Below are positions 9,766 to 21,220 of a stretch of DNA of 64,000 bases, piece by piece (the first letter of the stretch is position 1; every line of letters starts with the position of its first letter). Under the pieces are notes generated by a model. The model saw only the letters and a program-made list of their open reading frames with translations, was not told the DNA's origin and searched no databases. The stretch is from Luscinia megarhynchos (lineage: Eukaryota > Chordata > Aves > Passeriformes > Turdidae): NCBI GenBank assembly GCA_034336665.1, contig JAPFBE010000032.1, positions 3,658,001-3,722,000 on the forward strand, read 5' to 3'. The position numbers and the translations under genes are program-made.

Positions 9766-12700
9766 TATGCTGTTAACTTGATAGCCCACCACCTCTGCCT
9801 GCCACAGGCGTGCTGCTGTTTCTACTGGCTTAATGGGAAGGCAAGCCATCTCCTCCACCACCAGCTCCTCAGGGAGTACAGAAGGATGCTACATTAGCTG
9901 AGCCTTTGGGTGAAGACCAAGGAACCTTCTTACTCAGGGTAAGCACCTGGTCCTGTTATCACTTTTAGCAATCCAAGGAGGCTCGATGAAAATGGCCAGC
10001 TTCCCAGCTGAATATCACACAGCCAGCTGGAACATGGATGAGGTTCTGATGGTGAATATTTATGAGCAGATCAAAACTATAATAAATTAGGTCAACGATT
10101 CCTTTTGACACCTTCAGATGTTCATCTGAAGCAGCATTTCCAAACAGTATGTACCTTCCTACACAGCAAGATCTTCTCTTAGTTAGATACAGGTGTTGGT
10201 ATAGACATTCTCAGCATCCTTGCATTCAGACCCATGGCAGGGAGGGGATGCATGAGCCCCTATCCCACGGCCAAGCAGTTTCCATCACAGCTCTGTGCAG
10301 GAAGAAATTGTACCCAAAATTAAAGTTGCAATAGGCACTTCTCCGACTGACACAGCTTCTTGTACAACCTGAAAGAAGCTACCAGGTTTCTTCTCATGGA
10401 TCCCACATGTGGGACTGAAGCCTGGAGGACACCAAGCAAGGGAGGAGCACCAAAACCACCAGCCTGAAGCCCCTTCTCCAGGTGGCACATGCATCAGCCA
10501 CAGCTACTGCAAATGCCACTTTACCCTTTCCTCAGCTGCCTCAGTCTCATATCTCCTCAGGCAAACACTGTTCTTAGAGTTGATGTCCTCATGGTGACAC
10601 AGTAACTCCTTAACCAGGTGACAATGGTCAGAGACATTCCTCTACCCTACCCAACCCTCTCCCATGCTAGTGCTCACACAGAGGGACAACCACCTCTAGC
10701 AGCACTTGGTAAGTACCATTCACTGATGTTCACACCATGTACAACCACCCAAAGCAACTTACGCCTGGCTTCTGTCATTGCACACCAAACAGAGGTTCTT
10801 GGCACATGCAGTTTTGCATCTCCCAATTCACTCCCTCAGCTATTTAATCCTCTTCCCTACAACACTGTCCTTGTGCTGTGGCATATAACCAAGAAGCCCA
10901 GCTACACAAAGATCCCTTATCCCAGCTACATCTCATCCTTAAAAGTCAGCTTTGATGGTCCAAATAGGTTGCTTTCACAGGTGGCCACAAGAAGCTCTTC
11001 AGCGATAAATGAGACACTCCGTATTTTTTCCCCTTTATCACAGAGCAATAAGCTCCTGGTCAAATAATCCATCCTCACATTGGGATGTTGCCCATCTTCC
11101 TTGGTTTGGGTTGGAATGAGCTTTCAGATGCCAAACAGAGGGACACATCTCCCCTGCCATGGGAAAGGGAAAGTTGGCAGCATGGGCAAGCTTCAAGTTG
11201 ATGGATGAGACAGTACAAGAATAAAAGCAAAGGTTTGGTAAGGAAGAGCTAAACACAATCCCTACCTGACTTTGTTCATGAGACGATGAGCCCTTCCCTT
11301 GGGACAGGGAACAGCTGCCATCAAGCTGCTCACTACAATCCACTGTCCATCGTAATAGGGATAAAAAAAGGCATAATTTAAAATAATAGCAAGGCTGGAG
11401 AAAACTGCTGTGTCAGTCCACAGCACACAGCAAACACCATCTGGCCACAGGCATCACAGTACATGTGCAGAACTCCCTCATTTTAGAGGATGATCCCAAA
11501 GGCTTTGGCTTGGAAACACTCCACCTGCTGATGGCAAGCAGAGGAAAGATTCAGGAACAATTACAGGAAGGTACCTGAAATGATGCTTTGCAACAAAATC
11601 CATCCCAAATATTTCCTGGCAGGCTCCATCAGTGTTTGGTATTTCAGGCATGTGGTATGCACCAAGGTGACTTGACTTGATAACTCTTTTCTATCGAGTC
11701 TTCCATGGAAATTTGGGAAATTTCTGCTTTTCCCAACTCCATTCATTTCAGGGACAGATATGAGCCCTGAGCTGCTAGAAAAACTGTGGTTTTATTTTAA
11801 ACAAAACAGAAAATGTGGCAACTGTGACGTGCCACTGGATGACGGCACTACTCTCACACCAGCTTTACCCCATGGTGAAGGACATGGGCATCAGGGGACT
11901 TCCTGGCCATAGGGGATCATGAGCTGCTTAGGTCAGCTCCCCCCAAGGTGCTTCCACAAAAATAATTCCATTTGGGGCAATTTGTTTTGTTGGTTTTTTT
12001 CCATTAAAGAGAGGAAAGGCTGCATCATATTCAGGAAAACATAATATTTTTAAAAAGCAATTTTTGTTTAACAAATCTAAAGGATGCTGCTTAATCCTAA
12101 AGTCATTTTGTCACCCCTACCAACAAAGCTGAGACTGAACCTTGGTGACCAGCCCAATTTCTGAGGTCTTTTATCCTGGAAGCGTTTGGCTGCTCCAGAG
12201 ACACTCACTGCTTGGATGCCATCACCAAGGCCAATGAATCGAGAAAATGAAAAGTCAATTCCATACAAGCAGCAACCACCTGAGAGCTCCTTGACAGGTA
12301 TGGATGAGGCCACAAAATAAGAGGAAAAGCCACCAATAGAACTGCCCATGATCCCTACACAACTCTGCCCTTATTGGTTCTGGCTCACAGATGGAGGACC
12401 TCAGCCTCCTTTCATTAAAGAGCTGCTCATCACCCTCCTGCCACATCTGCTGACCTACCTGGAGAAGCTCATTATACTATCATGCTTGAGAGCCTTCTAC
12501 TAGACCTATCCCTATCTCCTTTAACAATTTTGAGTGCAACCATGTGCCTGGAAAGATCTCCCAAGGTACAGATCAACTATTATTATGTCTATAGCCAAAA
12601 GAAAATTAGATTTTCCCTCTGACTTTCCTCTCTTTCCTGGTGGGAGCAAGGTTGGAGACATCCCCACCATAGGAACATCCACACCTTGAAATTTTTTAGA

Positions 12701-13237
12701 CTGGTATTGGATTCAGCCTTGCTGTGAGTTGTATGGAGGATGAAGCAGCATACAGCGTGCCTTCCCTTCCCCCAGCATGGAGAGCAGTTATCGGGGGATG
12801 TAGTACTATCTGAGCATCTCACACACATGGGTAAGTGGATTTATCCTCTCTCAGGCAGGAAAAACATTTTTTCAGGCACAAGGAAAAGAACTGCAACTTG
12901 CCCAACAATAAAGATTAAGTTGCCAACAGAAACTCACAGTTAAAAGCAATTTTCTTGGTCTCAGTCCAGTGCCTTCCCCCAAAACCCATTCTTTTTCCTC
13001 TAGCTCTCATTAAGAGGGAACATGCCACCTTCAATCAGGCTGACTTCCACCAGGGTTACTCCAGCAAGCTTCAGGATATACGAGTGTTTATTCCTTGCTT
13101 TGCTAAGAAGTGATCAGGAAGAGAAAATCAGAAATTAAAATTCCTGATTATTTCTTATCCAAATTTGAGATATGAGATGGAAAAAAATATATTTGGGAGA
13201 TGAGATAATTCCTTCTTAATGCATCCCTTAAGACAGT
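9766..13237. other. CTIF intron and 3'-flanking host sequence
   Basis: Apart from the 84-nt exon at 11,266-11,349, I find no exon, repeat or RNA gene. Open frames here, such as minus-strand 12,349-12,077, have no recognisable domain and no splice context that convinces me. Confidence 0.4.
11266..11349 (-). pseudogene. CTIF: CTIF exon (second coding exon), acceptor lost
   Basis: On the minus strand, 28 codons start W-T-V-D-C-S-E-Q-L-D-G-S-C and then diverge from the family. They end at a good donor (CAG|GTAGGG). CTIF is the cap-binding-complex-dependent translation initiation factor that links CBP80 to eIF4 factors in the pioneer round of translation. Its MENSS-type N-terminal exon is followed by an exon starting WTADCSEQ. 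The preceding exon ends in phase 0, so this exon must begin at TGG, but the two bases before it read GA instead of AG. Either the site is dead, or the exon is skipped, or a cryptic out-of-frame AG five bases downstream is used. The exon is 84 nt, in phase, without a stop. Divergence plus the splice defect suggest a decaying W gametolog, though a Z copy cannot be excluded from sequence alone. Confidence 0.75.
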
Positions 13238-13340
13238 AAACTGTAGTGACTACAGAGACTTTATGGTTGCATGAAGCATGTTGAGGACAATTGAGTCTGT
13301 AGGATAGTCTTCTTGTGTGAAGATTGGGTTTAACTTGGAT
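13238..13340 (+). repeat. Unidentified ~105-bp repeat, copy 1
   Basis: The stretch beginning AACTGTAGTGACT and ending GGGTTTAACTTGGATCA recurs in inverse orientation at 49,946-50,053 at high similarity, while the sequence on both sides differs. It is neither CR1 nor any LTR recognised here. Confidence 0.6.
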
Positions 13341-13380
13341 CAATCAGTCAAGTACTTATGTCCTGAAAGATTTCATGTAT

Positions 13381-13532
13381 TCATAGAATCATAGAATCCT
13401 AAAATGGCCTGGGTTGGAAGGAACCTTCAAAGCTCATCTAGTTCCAACCCCCTTGCCATGGACAGGTACACCTTCAACTAGACCAGATTACTCAAAGTCC
13501 CATCCAACCTGACCTTGAACACTTCCAATTAT
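13381..13532 (-). mobile_element. CR1 LINE 3' fragment
   Basis: Starts TCATAGAATCATAGAATCCT, the reverse complement of the CR1 terminal repeat. It continues with GGTTGGAAGGAACC, GTTCCAACCCC and CCCATCCAACCTGACCTTGAA. Short truncated copy inside the CTIF 5' coding exon's downstream intron. Confidence 0.9.
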
Positions 13533-13745
13533 GCACCTTGAGACCATAAAAACCAAAACCCAGTTGTCAGGAGACCTCTACCAGCTGGTTAGAGACCTCA
13601 TATATAGCTGTACAAGCAAGCTGCTCCAAATAATGTGTTTTACTACATCCTGATTAAGCTGGACATTCATCCCCAATCCAGGCTGTAAACCACCAGCATT
13701 CCCCAATCCCTCTCCCACCCCACAATGTGTCATTTGTCCACCTAC

Positions 13746-13958
13746 CTGTGAGATATGGGACTGTGTCTTCTGGCTCTCACCATCCCCCTCCATTTTATCC
13801 ATCAGCAGCCCCTGGACCTGGTACTCCAGGACATAACTGTCAATGAAACGTTCCAGCTCCTCAATCTCCTGAGAGCGGCTGCTCCCTGCCTCTGAGGAGG
13901 CCGATGCCACTGATGAGTTCTCCATCCCTTCAGGAAAGATGTCAAGAACAGAGGGGGG
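13746..13958 (-). CDS. CTIF: CTIF first coding exon
   Basis: A minus-strand exon with a clean acceptor (TTTGCTTTCTCAG before 13,958) and a clean donor (CAG|GTAGGT after 13,746). The ATG at 13,925 opens 60 codons without interruption: MENSSVASASSEAGSS, then the conserved block EELERFIDSYVLEYQVQGLL, ending THIS-type S-H-I-S-Q. Vertebrate CTIF begins the same way. Within the block I see substitutions (M for A after GLL, M for T two residues on) relative to the family as I remember it. The following coding exon is at 11,266-11,349, 2.4 kb away. The exon covers the N-terminus before the MIF4G domain. The rest of the gene is not found in this window, and flanking introns hold CR1 and LTR insertions. 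Confidence 0.82.
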
Positions 13959-14585
13959 CTGAGAAAGCAAAATAAAAAGGGGCAAGAAATTATTTTCCAG
14001 TAATTAAAGGTTAAAAAACAGCAGTTGAAACTTATTGGTTTCCAGGGGCAGGATATTTTTACTGTACATCTGCATTTCCAGTAATATTTATAATAATTCT
14101 AGGTGGTCATAGAGTTTTCATGTGTGCAAAAAAAAGTCTCATTTCTGTAATATTCCTACATCTAAGGACAACAGTTTTCCTGTCCTCCTTAAAACCTAAA
14201 CTACTGAAAATCTCCAGACATGCACAAAATAAAATTTAAAAACTTAATTTGAAAAGCCCACAGCATTATCTGTGCTGGATAAGGTTGAAAAGCTGGGGAT
14301 ACTGCGCAAGGGTGTGAGGAAGAGGATGATAACTGAAAAGCTCCTCTAGGACAGAGGCAGTAAATGGTGCCGAGTCAATGATGTGACTGCAAATAAAAAG
14401 AAAAAAAAGAAGAGGTTTGCACATGGAGATGAAACAGACACCCTACTAGAATCTATTTTTAAAATCTCCCTTTCTTCAAGACAATGGCTCTATAAAAGAT
14501 GTACAGGCTTTATGATGCTCTTCTTTCTATTTCTCCATGACTCAACAGGTATGAGGCTCTGGAACTAGAAGGCCAGACAACTGAG

Positions 14586-14894
14586 GTGGGTGAAGGTCCT
14601 TCTGGGGCAGTGGGGCATCTTAAAACAACACCACCTCTACCCTACATCAAGACCTCCTCTGTTAGGAGGAAAAAAAGTAATTGTAATAGAAGACTCCTTT
14701 TAGGGAGAACAGATGGCCCAATATGCAGACCAGACACAACTCACAGGGAAGTCTGCTGTCTCCCAGGGGCTCAGATAAGGGACATCACTGGAAAACTCTC
14801 CAGTCTAGTAAGGTCCTCTGATTATTATCCGCTGTTGATTGTTCAAACTGGCAGTGATGAAATAACAAAGAGAAGTCCAAGGACAATCAAATGA
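14586..14894 (+). pseudogene. CR1 ORF1 C-terminal (esterase-like) remnant
   Basis: A 102-codon open stretch with the CR1 ORF1 signature words GPICRPDTTHREVCCLPGA, DYYPLLIV and GSDEI. CR1 ORF1 carries an SGNH-type esterase domain near its C-terminus, and these words belong to that part. The N-terminal half and any zinc-finger region are missing because the element is 5' truncated. It is followed after about 85 bp by the ORF2 reading frame at 14,980, the normal CR1 order. Non-functional fragment. Confidence 0.75.
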
Positions 14895-14979
14895 GACTTC
14901 AGGGCCCTGGGGCATTTGGCAGAGGAATCAGGAGCATAGGTAGTGATTTCCTCAATTCTTCCAGTAACAACAAATAGTA

Positions 14980-16135
14980 TTGATAGGAATAGGCAGATCC
15001 ATCAGGACAATGCATAGCTCCAAGATTGGTGTCAGGGGAAAAAAATCTGGGTTTATTGACTATGGGATGAACTACTCAACACTTAGTCTACTGACACCTG
15101 ACAGGATGTGCCTATCTCAGAGAGGCAAAAGAGTTTTAGCACAAGAGCTAGTAGGGCTTGTTGATAAGAGTTTTAAACTAGCTTGGAAGGGGGAAAGGGA
15201 TGAAACCAGGCTCACTAGTGGTGAGCAATGGGATGGTGTGCCAAAACTTGAGGAAAGGAGCACTAATGGGATCCCTCAATCTACTTCACAAGGTGTTGTA
15301 TACAATGTACCACACCTGAACTGTTTCTACACTAATGCATGCAGCATGAGGAACAAACAAGAAGAGCTCAAGGCTTTGGCTCAGTCCCAGAGATTTGATA
15401 TAATTGGCATAAGTGAAACCTGGTGGGATGAGTCCTGTGACTGAGGTGCCCTTCTGGACAGTTCCAGATTATTCAGGAGGGATAGGCAGGGCAGAAGAGG
15501 CAGACAGGTGGCACTGTATGTAATAGAAGGGTATGTATGGAGCTCACAGTTGGCAAAAAGATTCCTAAAAAACCTGGGCGACAACTTTATGGAACAGGTC
15601 CTAAAGGAGTCGACTCGGAAAGATGCCCTCCTTGATCTACTGATTGTCAACAGAGTGGAGAGAGTTAGCTGTCTTGGCCACAGCAACGACAAAGCGATTG
15701 AGTTCAAAACCTCTGTTGACAGGGGGAAAAGTGCCAGCAAAACCTCACCCCTGGACATGAGGAGAGTTCACTTCCAGCTGCTCAGGGAATTAGTAGGTAA
15801 GGTCTCCTGGGAAAATGTTTTTTGAAGGTGCTGGGGTACATCAGTGCTGGTCACTTTTTAATCATCATCTCCTAAGGACCCAGGATCAGGCAACTCCCAA
15901 ATGTCAGAAGTCAAGCAGGCAAGGCAGAAGGCTGGCTTGCTTGAACAAGGTCCTTCTCTTAGAAATAAGGCAAAAAAGGAAGGTGTATGCCCAGTGGAAG
16001 CAAGGTCAGGTTACATGGGAAGAATACAGAGATGCTGCTTGCCACTGTAGGGAGAAAATTTGTATGGCCAAAACTCAACTGGAGTTGAAGGTGGAAGAAC
16101 TGTGGGGGGCAATAAAAAGAGTTTTTTCAAATTAA
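14980..16135 (+). pseudogene. CR1 ORF2 endonuclease region, frameshifted
   Basis: The block to 15,444 ends with the APE-type endonuclease start (YTNACSMRNKQEELKALA, then IIGISETWWDES), in which the SETWW word is the metal-binding E of the domain. Later pieces lie in other frames. 15,508-15,825 covers the C-terminal endonuclease segment (RKDALLDLLIVN, CLGHSNDKAIEF). 15,815-16,135 covers the basic linker before the polymerase (RQKRKVYAQWKQGQVTWEEY). At least three frame changes and several stops interrupt it, so no endonuclease could be made. Confidence 0.85.
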
Positions 16136-16343
16136 TTAATGACAAAATGCAGTGTAAAAAACCATCAGCCCGTTACAGGATAAGGATGATCACCTCACAA
16201 ACAGGGACAGAGACAAGGCAGAGGTGTTTAACACATTTTTTACCTCTGTCTTCAACACAGATGATGGATCAAGGGGGTCTCAGTGCCCTGAGCTGGAGGA
16301 CCATAACTGCAAGAATGGTCAACTCCCAGTCAACCCTTAAATT

Positions 16344-17012
16344 GTGTGGAATCTTCTGCTCCAGCTGGATCCCTACAAATCTATGCGGTCTGATGAGATT
16401 CATCTGAGAATACTCAAAGAGCTGGTTGATGTCATTCCAAAACCTCTCTTGATTTTTGAGCAGTCCTTGGAATCTGGAAAGATCCCAGCTGATTGGAAGC
16501 TAGTGAATGTTGTCCCAACTTCCAAGAAGGAGGACCCTGGAAAATACAGGCCTGTCAGTCTCACTTCAGTGCCTGGTAAAGTTACGGAGATTATACTAGG
16601 AGGTATTGAAAAACACACGAAATACAACACAGTCATTGGTCACAGCCAGCACGGCTTAATGAGAGGGAAGTCCTGCTTATCAAACCTTATTTCCTTTTAT
16701 GACAAGGTAACCAACGTAGTTGATCAAGGAAAGCCCGTTGATATAATCTTTTTGGATTTCAGTAATGCTTTTGATACTGTCTCTCACAGTATCCTTCTGG
16801 ACAAAATGTCCAGCACACAGCTGGATAAACACATAATGTGATGGGTGAGCAACTGGCTCATGGGTCGAGCACAAAGGATTACAGAGAATGGGATGATGTC
16901 AGACTGGTGACCTGTCACTAGTGGGATTCCACAGGGCTCAATCTTAGGCCCTGTGCTCTTCAACATTTTCATTAATGACTTGGACATGGGACTTGAAGAA
17001 ATACTGACCAAG
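16344..17012 (+). pseudogene. CR1 ORF2 reverse transcriptase remnant
   Basis: An open run to 16,841 holds RT motifs in order: SDEIHLRILKEL, IPADWKLVNVVPTSKKEDP, YRPVSLTSVPGKV, then the palm motif A region IIFLDFSNAFDTVSH. After a stop at 16,839-16,841 (WVSNWL follows in frame), the [22 protein letters not shown] block continues to the insertion point of the LTR at 17,013. The FADD-box part lies beyond that LTR near 18,094 and is degraded. Family knowledge: non-LTR RTs of the CR1 clade use target-primed reverse transcription. Confidence 0.88.
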
Positions 17013-18093
17013 TGTTGGGGATTGGTTTTTCCTTTCCTCTTTGCCTGTAGAATTTTTTCCCATTAATATTCTAAGAAGCACTGATGGCTAGGTCCTTGAG
17101 ATGGGAGGAGGGGAACCTCCCTGGATTTTGGGAGTTTCTCTCGGGGGGGGGGAGGGACACCATGAGATTAGAAGCAAGTAAAAGGAGGGTAGGGGGCAGT
17201 TGCTGTCTCTTGCTCTCTCTTGGCTTCAGAGGAGGAAGGTCACTGCTACCCTCCGCCATTCCAACGCCAGGACCTGTCTCTTCTTCTGCTGTTGGACCCC
17301 GCACCCTGGGCCTGCTAGGATGCCCTTCTGCTTTTAGCTTGCTGTTTCCAAGTGTCCTGCCTCTCTCCTCCATCCCTTCCCATCTGGGACACAGCCGCTA
17401 TTACCCCAGAGTCCCTGCAGCCGCACGGGAATCATCGCATCTGCCCTGTCCACCAGAAGCCTGCCATCGCTCACTGCCAGCTGTGATGGTAACTGCACCA
17501 AAGGGAAAAGTGCCAGCGGCTGAGGACTCTTACTGGGTTCTTGTTCTGTTTGTTGTTAATTCCATAGTTGTTGTTTTGTTTGACTTGTTATATATACTAG
17601 TAAAGAACTGTTATTCCTATCCCCATATCTTTGCCTGAGAACCCCTTTGTTGCATTTTGGGCTATAGGTGAGCGGCAAAAAGGATAATGCAACATAGTTC
17701 CTTGTGTAATGGAGAAGCAAAAGAGAGAAAGAGCTTTATTTAAAAAAACACTACACATATATATAGGGTAGTACGTGAAAAATAAAATAGAAAAGACTCA
17801 TTGGTCCAAGAAGGTAACATCTCTCTGAAAACATACCTTCTGCAAAATATCACGAGACACTCACACAGCTCTCATGTACCCTGCAGGTGCATAATCACTG
17901 TTATAAATTCTTATCCATGTGAAGCGTGAAAAAAAGCAAAACTTCAAGGCTGCTTTTCCCCTGGTTCCTAACAACATCCAACAACACCCCTTAATTTCAA
18001 AATTATACTAATTCAGAGGGAGAGGATTTTTCTTTCTCCATTTCGGGGGGGGGGCTGCTTTCCTAGCAGACACCAGTCTTTCAAACTGGGACA
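17013..18093 (+). mobile_element. Solo LTR in CR1, itself interrupted
   Basis: TGTTGGGGATTGG to TTCAAACTGGGACA, same family as 50,511-51,307 and 35,973-36,684. Without the nested LTR (17,648-17,986) and its duplicated target it is about 736 bp. Flanks are CCAAG and GCAAG, a 5-bp TSD with one mismatch, in CR1 sequence. GTTATTCCTATCC near 17,610 is the family's 3' landmark. Confidence 0.88.
17648..17986 (-). mobile_element. Solo LTR nested in the LTR at 17,013 (TSD CCCCTT)
   Basis: 339 bp, flanked by perfect 6-bp repeats CCCCTT (17,642-17,647 and 17,987-17,992). On the minus strand it ends ATGCAACA, the same end as the ERVK LTR at 61,667, and has AATAAA (minus) near 17,730. This places it in the ERVK class, inverted, and makes it younger than the LTR around it. 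Confidence 0.87.
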
Positions 18094-18497
18094 GCAAGTT
18101 TGCAGAGGATAGGAAACTGGGAGGAGCTATTGACTCCCTCGAAGGTAGGGATGCCCTGCAGAGAGACATTGACAAATTAGAAGACAGGGCAATGACCAAC
18201 CATAAGAAGTTCAGCAAGGGAAAGTGACAGACTCTGCACCTGGGATGAGACAACCCTGGATGTACTGATAGGTTGGAGAATAAGATGCTGGAAAGCAGTG
18301 CTGCAGAAAGGGACCAAGAAGTCCCGGTTGAGGGAAAGTTGAATAAGAGTCAGAAGTGCCCTGGCAGCTGTGTTCTGGGGTGCATCAGGAAAAGCATCAC
18401 CAGCTGGTCAAAGGAGGTGATTGTCCTGCTCTACTTTGCACTGTGTGGCCTCGCCTTGAGCATTGTGTGCAGTTCTGGGCACCACAATGTAAGAAAC

Positions 18498-19567
18498 TGT
18501 CATGGTTTGACACTGGCCAAATGTCAAGCACCTACAAAAGCTGCTCGCTCACCCTCCCCTGCCACAGCTGGGCAGAGGAGAGAAAAATTAATGAAGGGTT
18601 CATGAGTTAAGGACAGCTAGAAAAACACTCCAAGGGCAAAACAGGCTCAGCTTAAAGGTACAAAGTGAATTTATTGCTAACAAAATCAGAGGAGGGTAAT
18701 GAGAAGTAAAATAAGCCCTTAAAAACACCTTTTCTTCCCCCAGCCTCTCCCTCCTTCCCACCCACAACTCAGGGAGACAGGGTGTGGGGGTTTTCGTCAG
18801 TTCATCACCCAAGGTTTTCTTCCCCTGCTTAGGGAGACAAGTCCTTCCCCTGCTGCACCGTGGGGTCACTTCCCACAGGAGACAGTTTGCGAACCTCTTC
18901 AGTGTGGATCCACTCTCATGAGCAGCAGTCCTTCCAAAACTGCTGTAACATGAGTCCCTCCCACAGGCAGACTGTCCTCCCAAAACTGCTGTGGTGTGGG
19001 TCACTCATCCATGGGGTACAGTGGTCGAAGGACAGGCTGCTCCAGCCTAGAAGCAGGGACCCAATCTCTCCACCTGGTCTTCCACTGTACCACAACATCC
19101 TCCAGGCATCCATCTGCTCCAGCCTGAGCACCTCTCCCATGGGCTGCAGGTAGATCTCTGCATCCCCCATGGATCTCCCTGGGCTGTAGGGGGACAGCCT
19201 GCTTTACCATAGTCATCACCACAGCCTGCAGAGGAACCTTGACTCTGGTGCCTAGAACACCTCCTCCTTCTTCACTGACCTTGGTGTCTCCATGTTGTTT
19301 CCCTCACATGTTCTCACCTCCTCTTCTCTGACTAGAAAAAAAAAACTGTACGTGCCCCACTTTGTTTTGATTTTCTTCTTGAATATGTTATGACAGAGGT
19401 GCTACTAACCTCTGTCATTGGCCCAGCTTTGGCCAGTGCCATGTCCATCTTCCGAGCCATCAGGGATTGGCTATGCCAGACATGGTGGAAGCTTCTAGAA
19501 GGTTCTCACAGAAGCTGCCTCTGTGGCCCCCCTGCTACCAAAACCCAGGCCATGGAAAACCAACACA
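18498..19567. mobile_element. LTR-type element inserted in CR1
   Basis: A 1,070-bp block between two halves of CR1 (…CAATGTAAGAAAC | TGTCATGGTTTGACACTGG … CCAACACA | GGAAGATATTAAAC…). The start has the avian ERVL-LTR look. Flanks GAAAC and GGAAG agree at only three of five bases, so the ends are approximate. Its last ~150 bp resemble the reverse complement of 2,085-2,211. I leave strand open because polyadenylation-like signals occur mainly on the minus strand. Confidence 0.7.
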
Positions 19568-19651
19568 GGAAGATATTAAACTATTACAGAGTGTCCAAAG
19601 AGGACAACGAAGATGGTGAAGGGCCTTGAGGGGTAACTGTATGAGGACCTC

Positions 19652-20200
19652 TATTGGGTCTGACTGAGATAGAGTTCATTTACCCTAAGCAGCCCTCACA
19701 GTACTGTGCTTTGTACTGAGAGCTGAAAGGGTGCCAATAACAGACCAGTGTTTTGGCTACTGCTGAGCAGTGCTGTGTCTCTAACATTCCTTCCCCCATT
19801 AAGGCAGCTGAGACTGGGCAAGATCCTGGGAGGGGGCACAGCCAGGCCAGCTGACCCAAATTAACCAAAGGGATATTCCACACCATATGACATCAGCTCA
19901 GATATAAAAGCTAAGGGAGAGAGGAGGAAAGGAGGAGGCATTCATTATACTAGCAACCACTACGTGTGCTAAAGCCCTGCTTCCCAGGAAGTGTCTCAAT
20001 ATCGATCACTGATGGGAAGTAGAGATTAACTTTTCCCCTTTGCTTATGTGCGCAAACTCTCACTTTTTTTTTTTCTTTCATAAACTGCCTTATCTCAACC
20101 TACGAGTTGTTTTCTGTCTTATTTTCTCTCCCCTGTCCCACTGAGAAGGGGAGTGAGAGAGTGGCTTGATGGGCATCTGGCACTTAGCCAGGGTCAAACA
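19652..20200 (+). mobile_element. LTR inserted in CR1 3' region
   Basis: About 549 bp, with GACTGAGATAGAGTTC near the start, GATATAAAAGC near 19,903 as TATA box, and GGGTCAAACA at the end. It resembles a common passerine ERVL LTR. A dozen CR1 bases are missing at the junction, so no TSD can be read and both ends are approximate. Confidence 0.75.
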
Positions 20201-20580
20201 ACTTGGTCTGTTCAGCCTAGAGAAGAGGAGACTGAAGGGAGACTTCATTGCAGTCTACAACTTCCTCGTGAGGGGAAGAGGAAGGACAGAAACTGATCTC
20301 TTCTCTCTGGTGACCAGTGACAGGATCCAAAGGAATGGCCTGAAGTTGTGTCAGGGGAGGTTTAGACTGGATATTAGAAAAAGGTTCTTCACCCCGAGAG
20401 TAGTTGGGCACTGAAAAAGGCTCCCTGGAGTAGTCAGAGCACCAAGCCAGAAGGAGTTCAAGAAGTATTTGGACAATATTCTCGGGGACATGGTGTGAGT
20501 CTTGGGGATGGTCCTGTACAGGGCCAGCAGCTAGACTCAATGATACTTGGAGGTACCTTCCAAGTCAGCATATTCTGTGA

Positions 20581-20920
20581 AAGTTAGTCATAATGACAAC
20601 ATGGGGGGAAGGCTATAATTGCAACAAATGGGAGCAAAATCAGCAGTTTCAGCAAAAACATCATAGCAGGACAACTGCTATTGATGTACCTCTGAATTCA
20701 GAGATGCAAATAAAGAGCTCAAACTATACAGCTTTGGGTTAAAAAAAAAGGAAAGAAAATAGGGAAGTGAGAATTTGTGTAATCAAGAGACCGTATAAAA
20801 CTATATACCCAGATAGTACCTCACATCAAAGGGATTTGCATGTGGAAGCCCACTCTGTTGCTGACTCTTGGATGTCTGTACAGTGCAGGTCAGATGAGGT
20901 CATCTGAGGAATCTTTATGA
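20581..20920. other. Unassigned spacer
   Basis: Short stretch between the CR1 end and the ERVL provirus. Nothing recognised. Confidence 0.35.
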
Positions 20921-20925
20921 CCCAG

Positions 20926-21220
20926 TGTCCTGGGGTGACATTGCAGTGCTTTGCACCCCCAGATTGTGTGCTTCTTATGCCTGGAGGGTTTGTTTTGTCT
21001 AGCCAGGCAGCGTCTCTCCCCCAGAGGTGAGCCGCTGCGTCTGCTTGCAAGCCGCCCCCCTCGCTCGGGCCCCCCTGCTCAGCTTGGCTTGGTAGTTGCT
21101 CTGCTGCTTGCTTGCTTCCCCCCCCCCCCACTTTTTTTTGTTCGCTTTATTTTTCCCTTATTAGCTAGGAATACCACCTGGACATCAAGAAACCCCCGGA
21201 CGTCTGTTTGTGAAAAGAAA
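20926..21220 (+). repeat. ERVL 5' LTR, first part
   Basis: TGTCCTGGGGTGACATTGC through TTTGTGAAAAGAAA. It aligns with 33,899-34,190 of the 3' LTR and ends exactly where the ERVK starts. The last six bases AAGAAA are the first TSD copy of that insertion. Confidence 0.93.

Larger units (their letters stand above)
14540..20580 (+). mobile_element. Long CR1 LINE broken by LTR insertions
   Basis: CR1 sequence is continuous in order from the end of ORF1 (14,586) through endonuclease (15,300) and reverse transcriptase (16,350-17,012) to the 3' terminus (20,580, ending TATTCTGTGA). CR1 blocks are about 14,540-17,012, 18,094-18,497, 19,568-19,651 and 20,201-20,580. The intervals are LTRs. The CR1 portion is about 3.3 kb, so it lacks only the 5' end of the roughly 4.5-kb element. 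Frameshifts and stops make it inactive. Confidence 0.9.

Noticed and set aside
12077..12446. Overlapping minus-strand frames between the CTIF exons, considered as a further exon
   Set aside because: No resemblance to CTIF, and the order and phase of the two real exons leave no room for a coding exon here.
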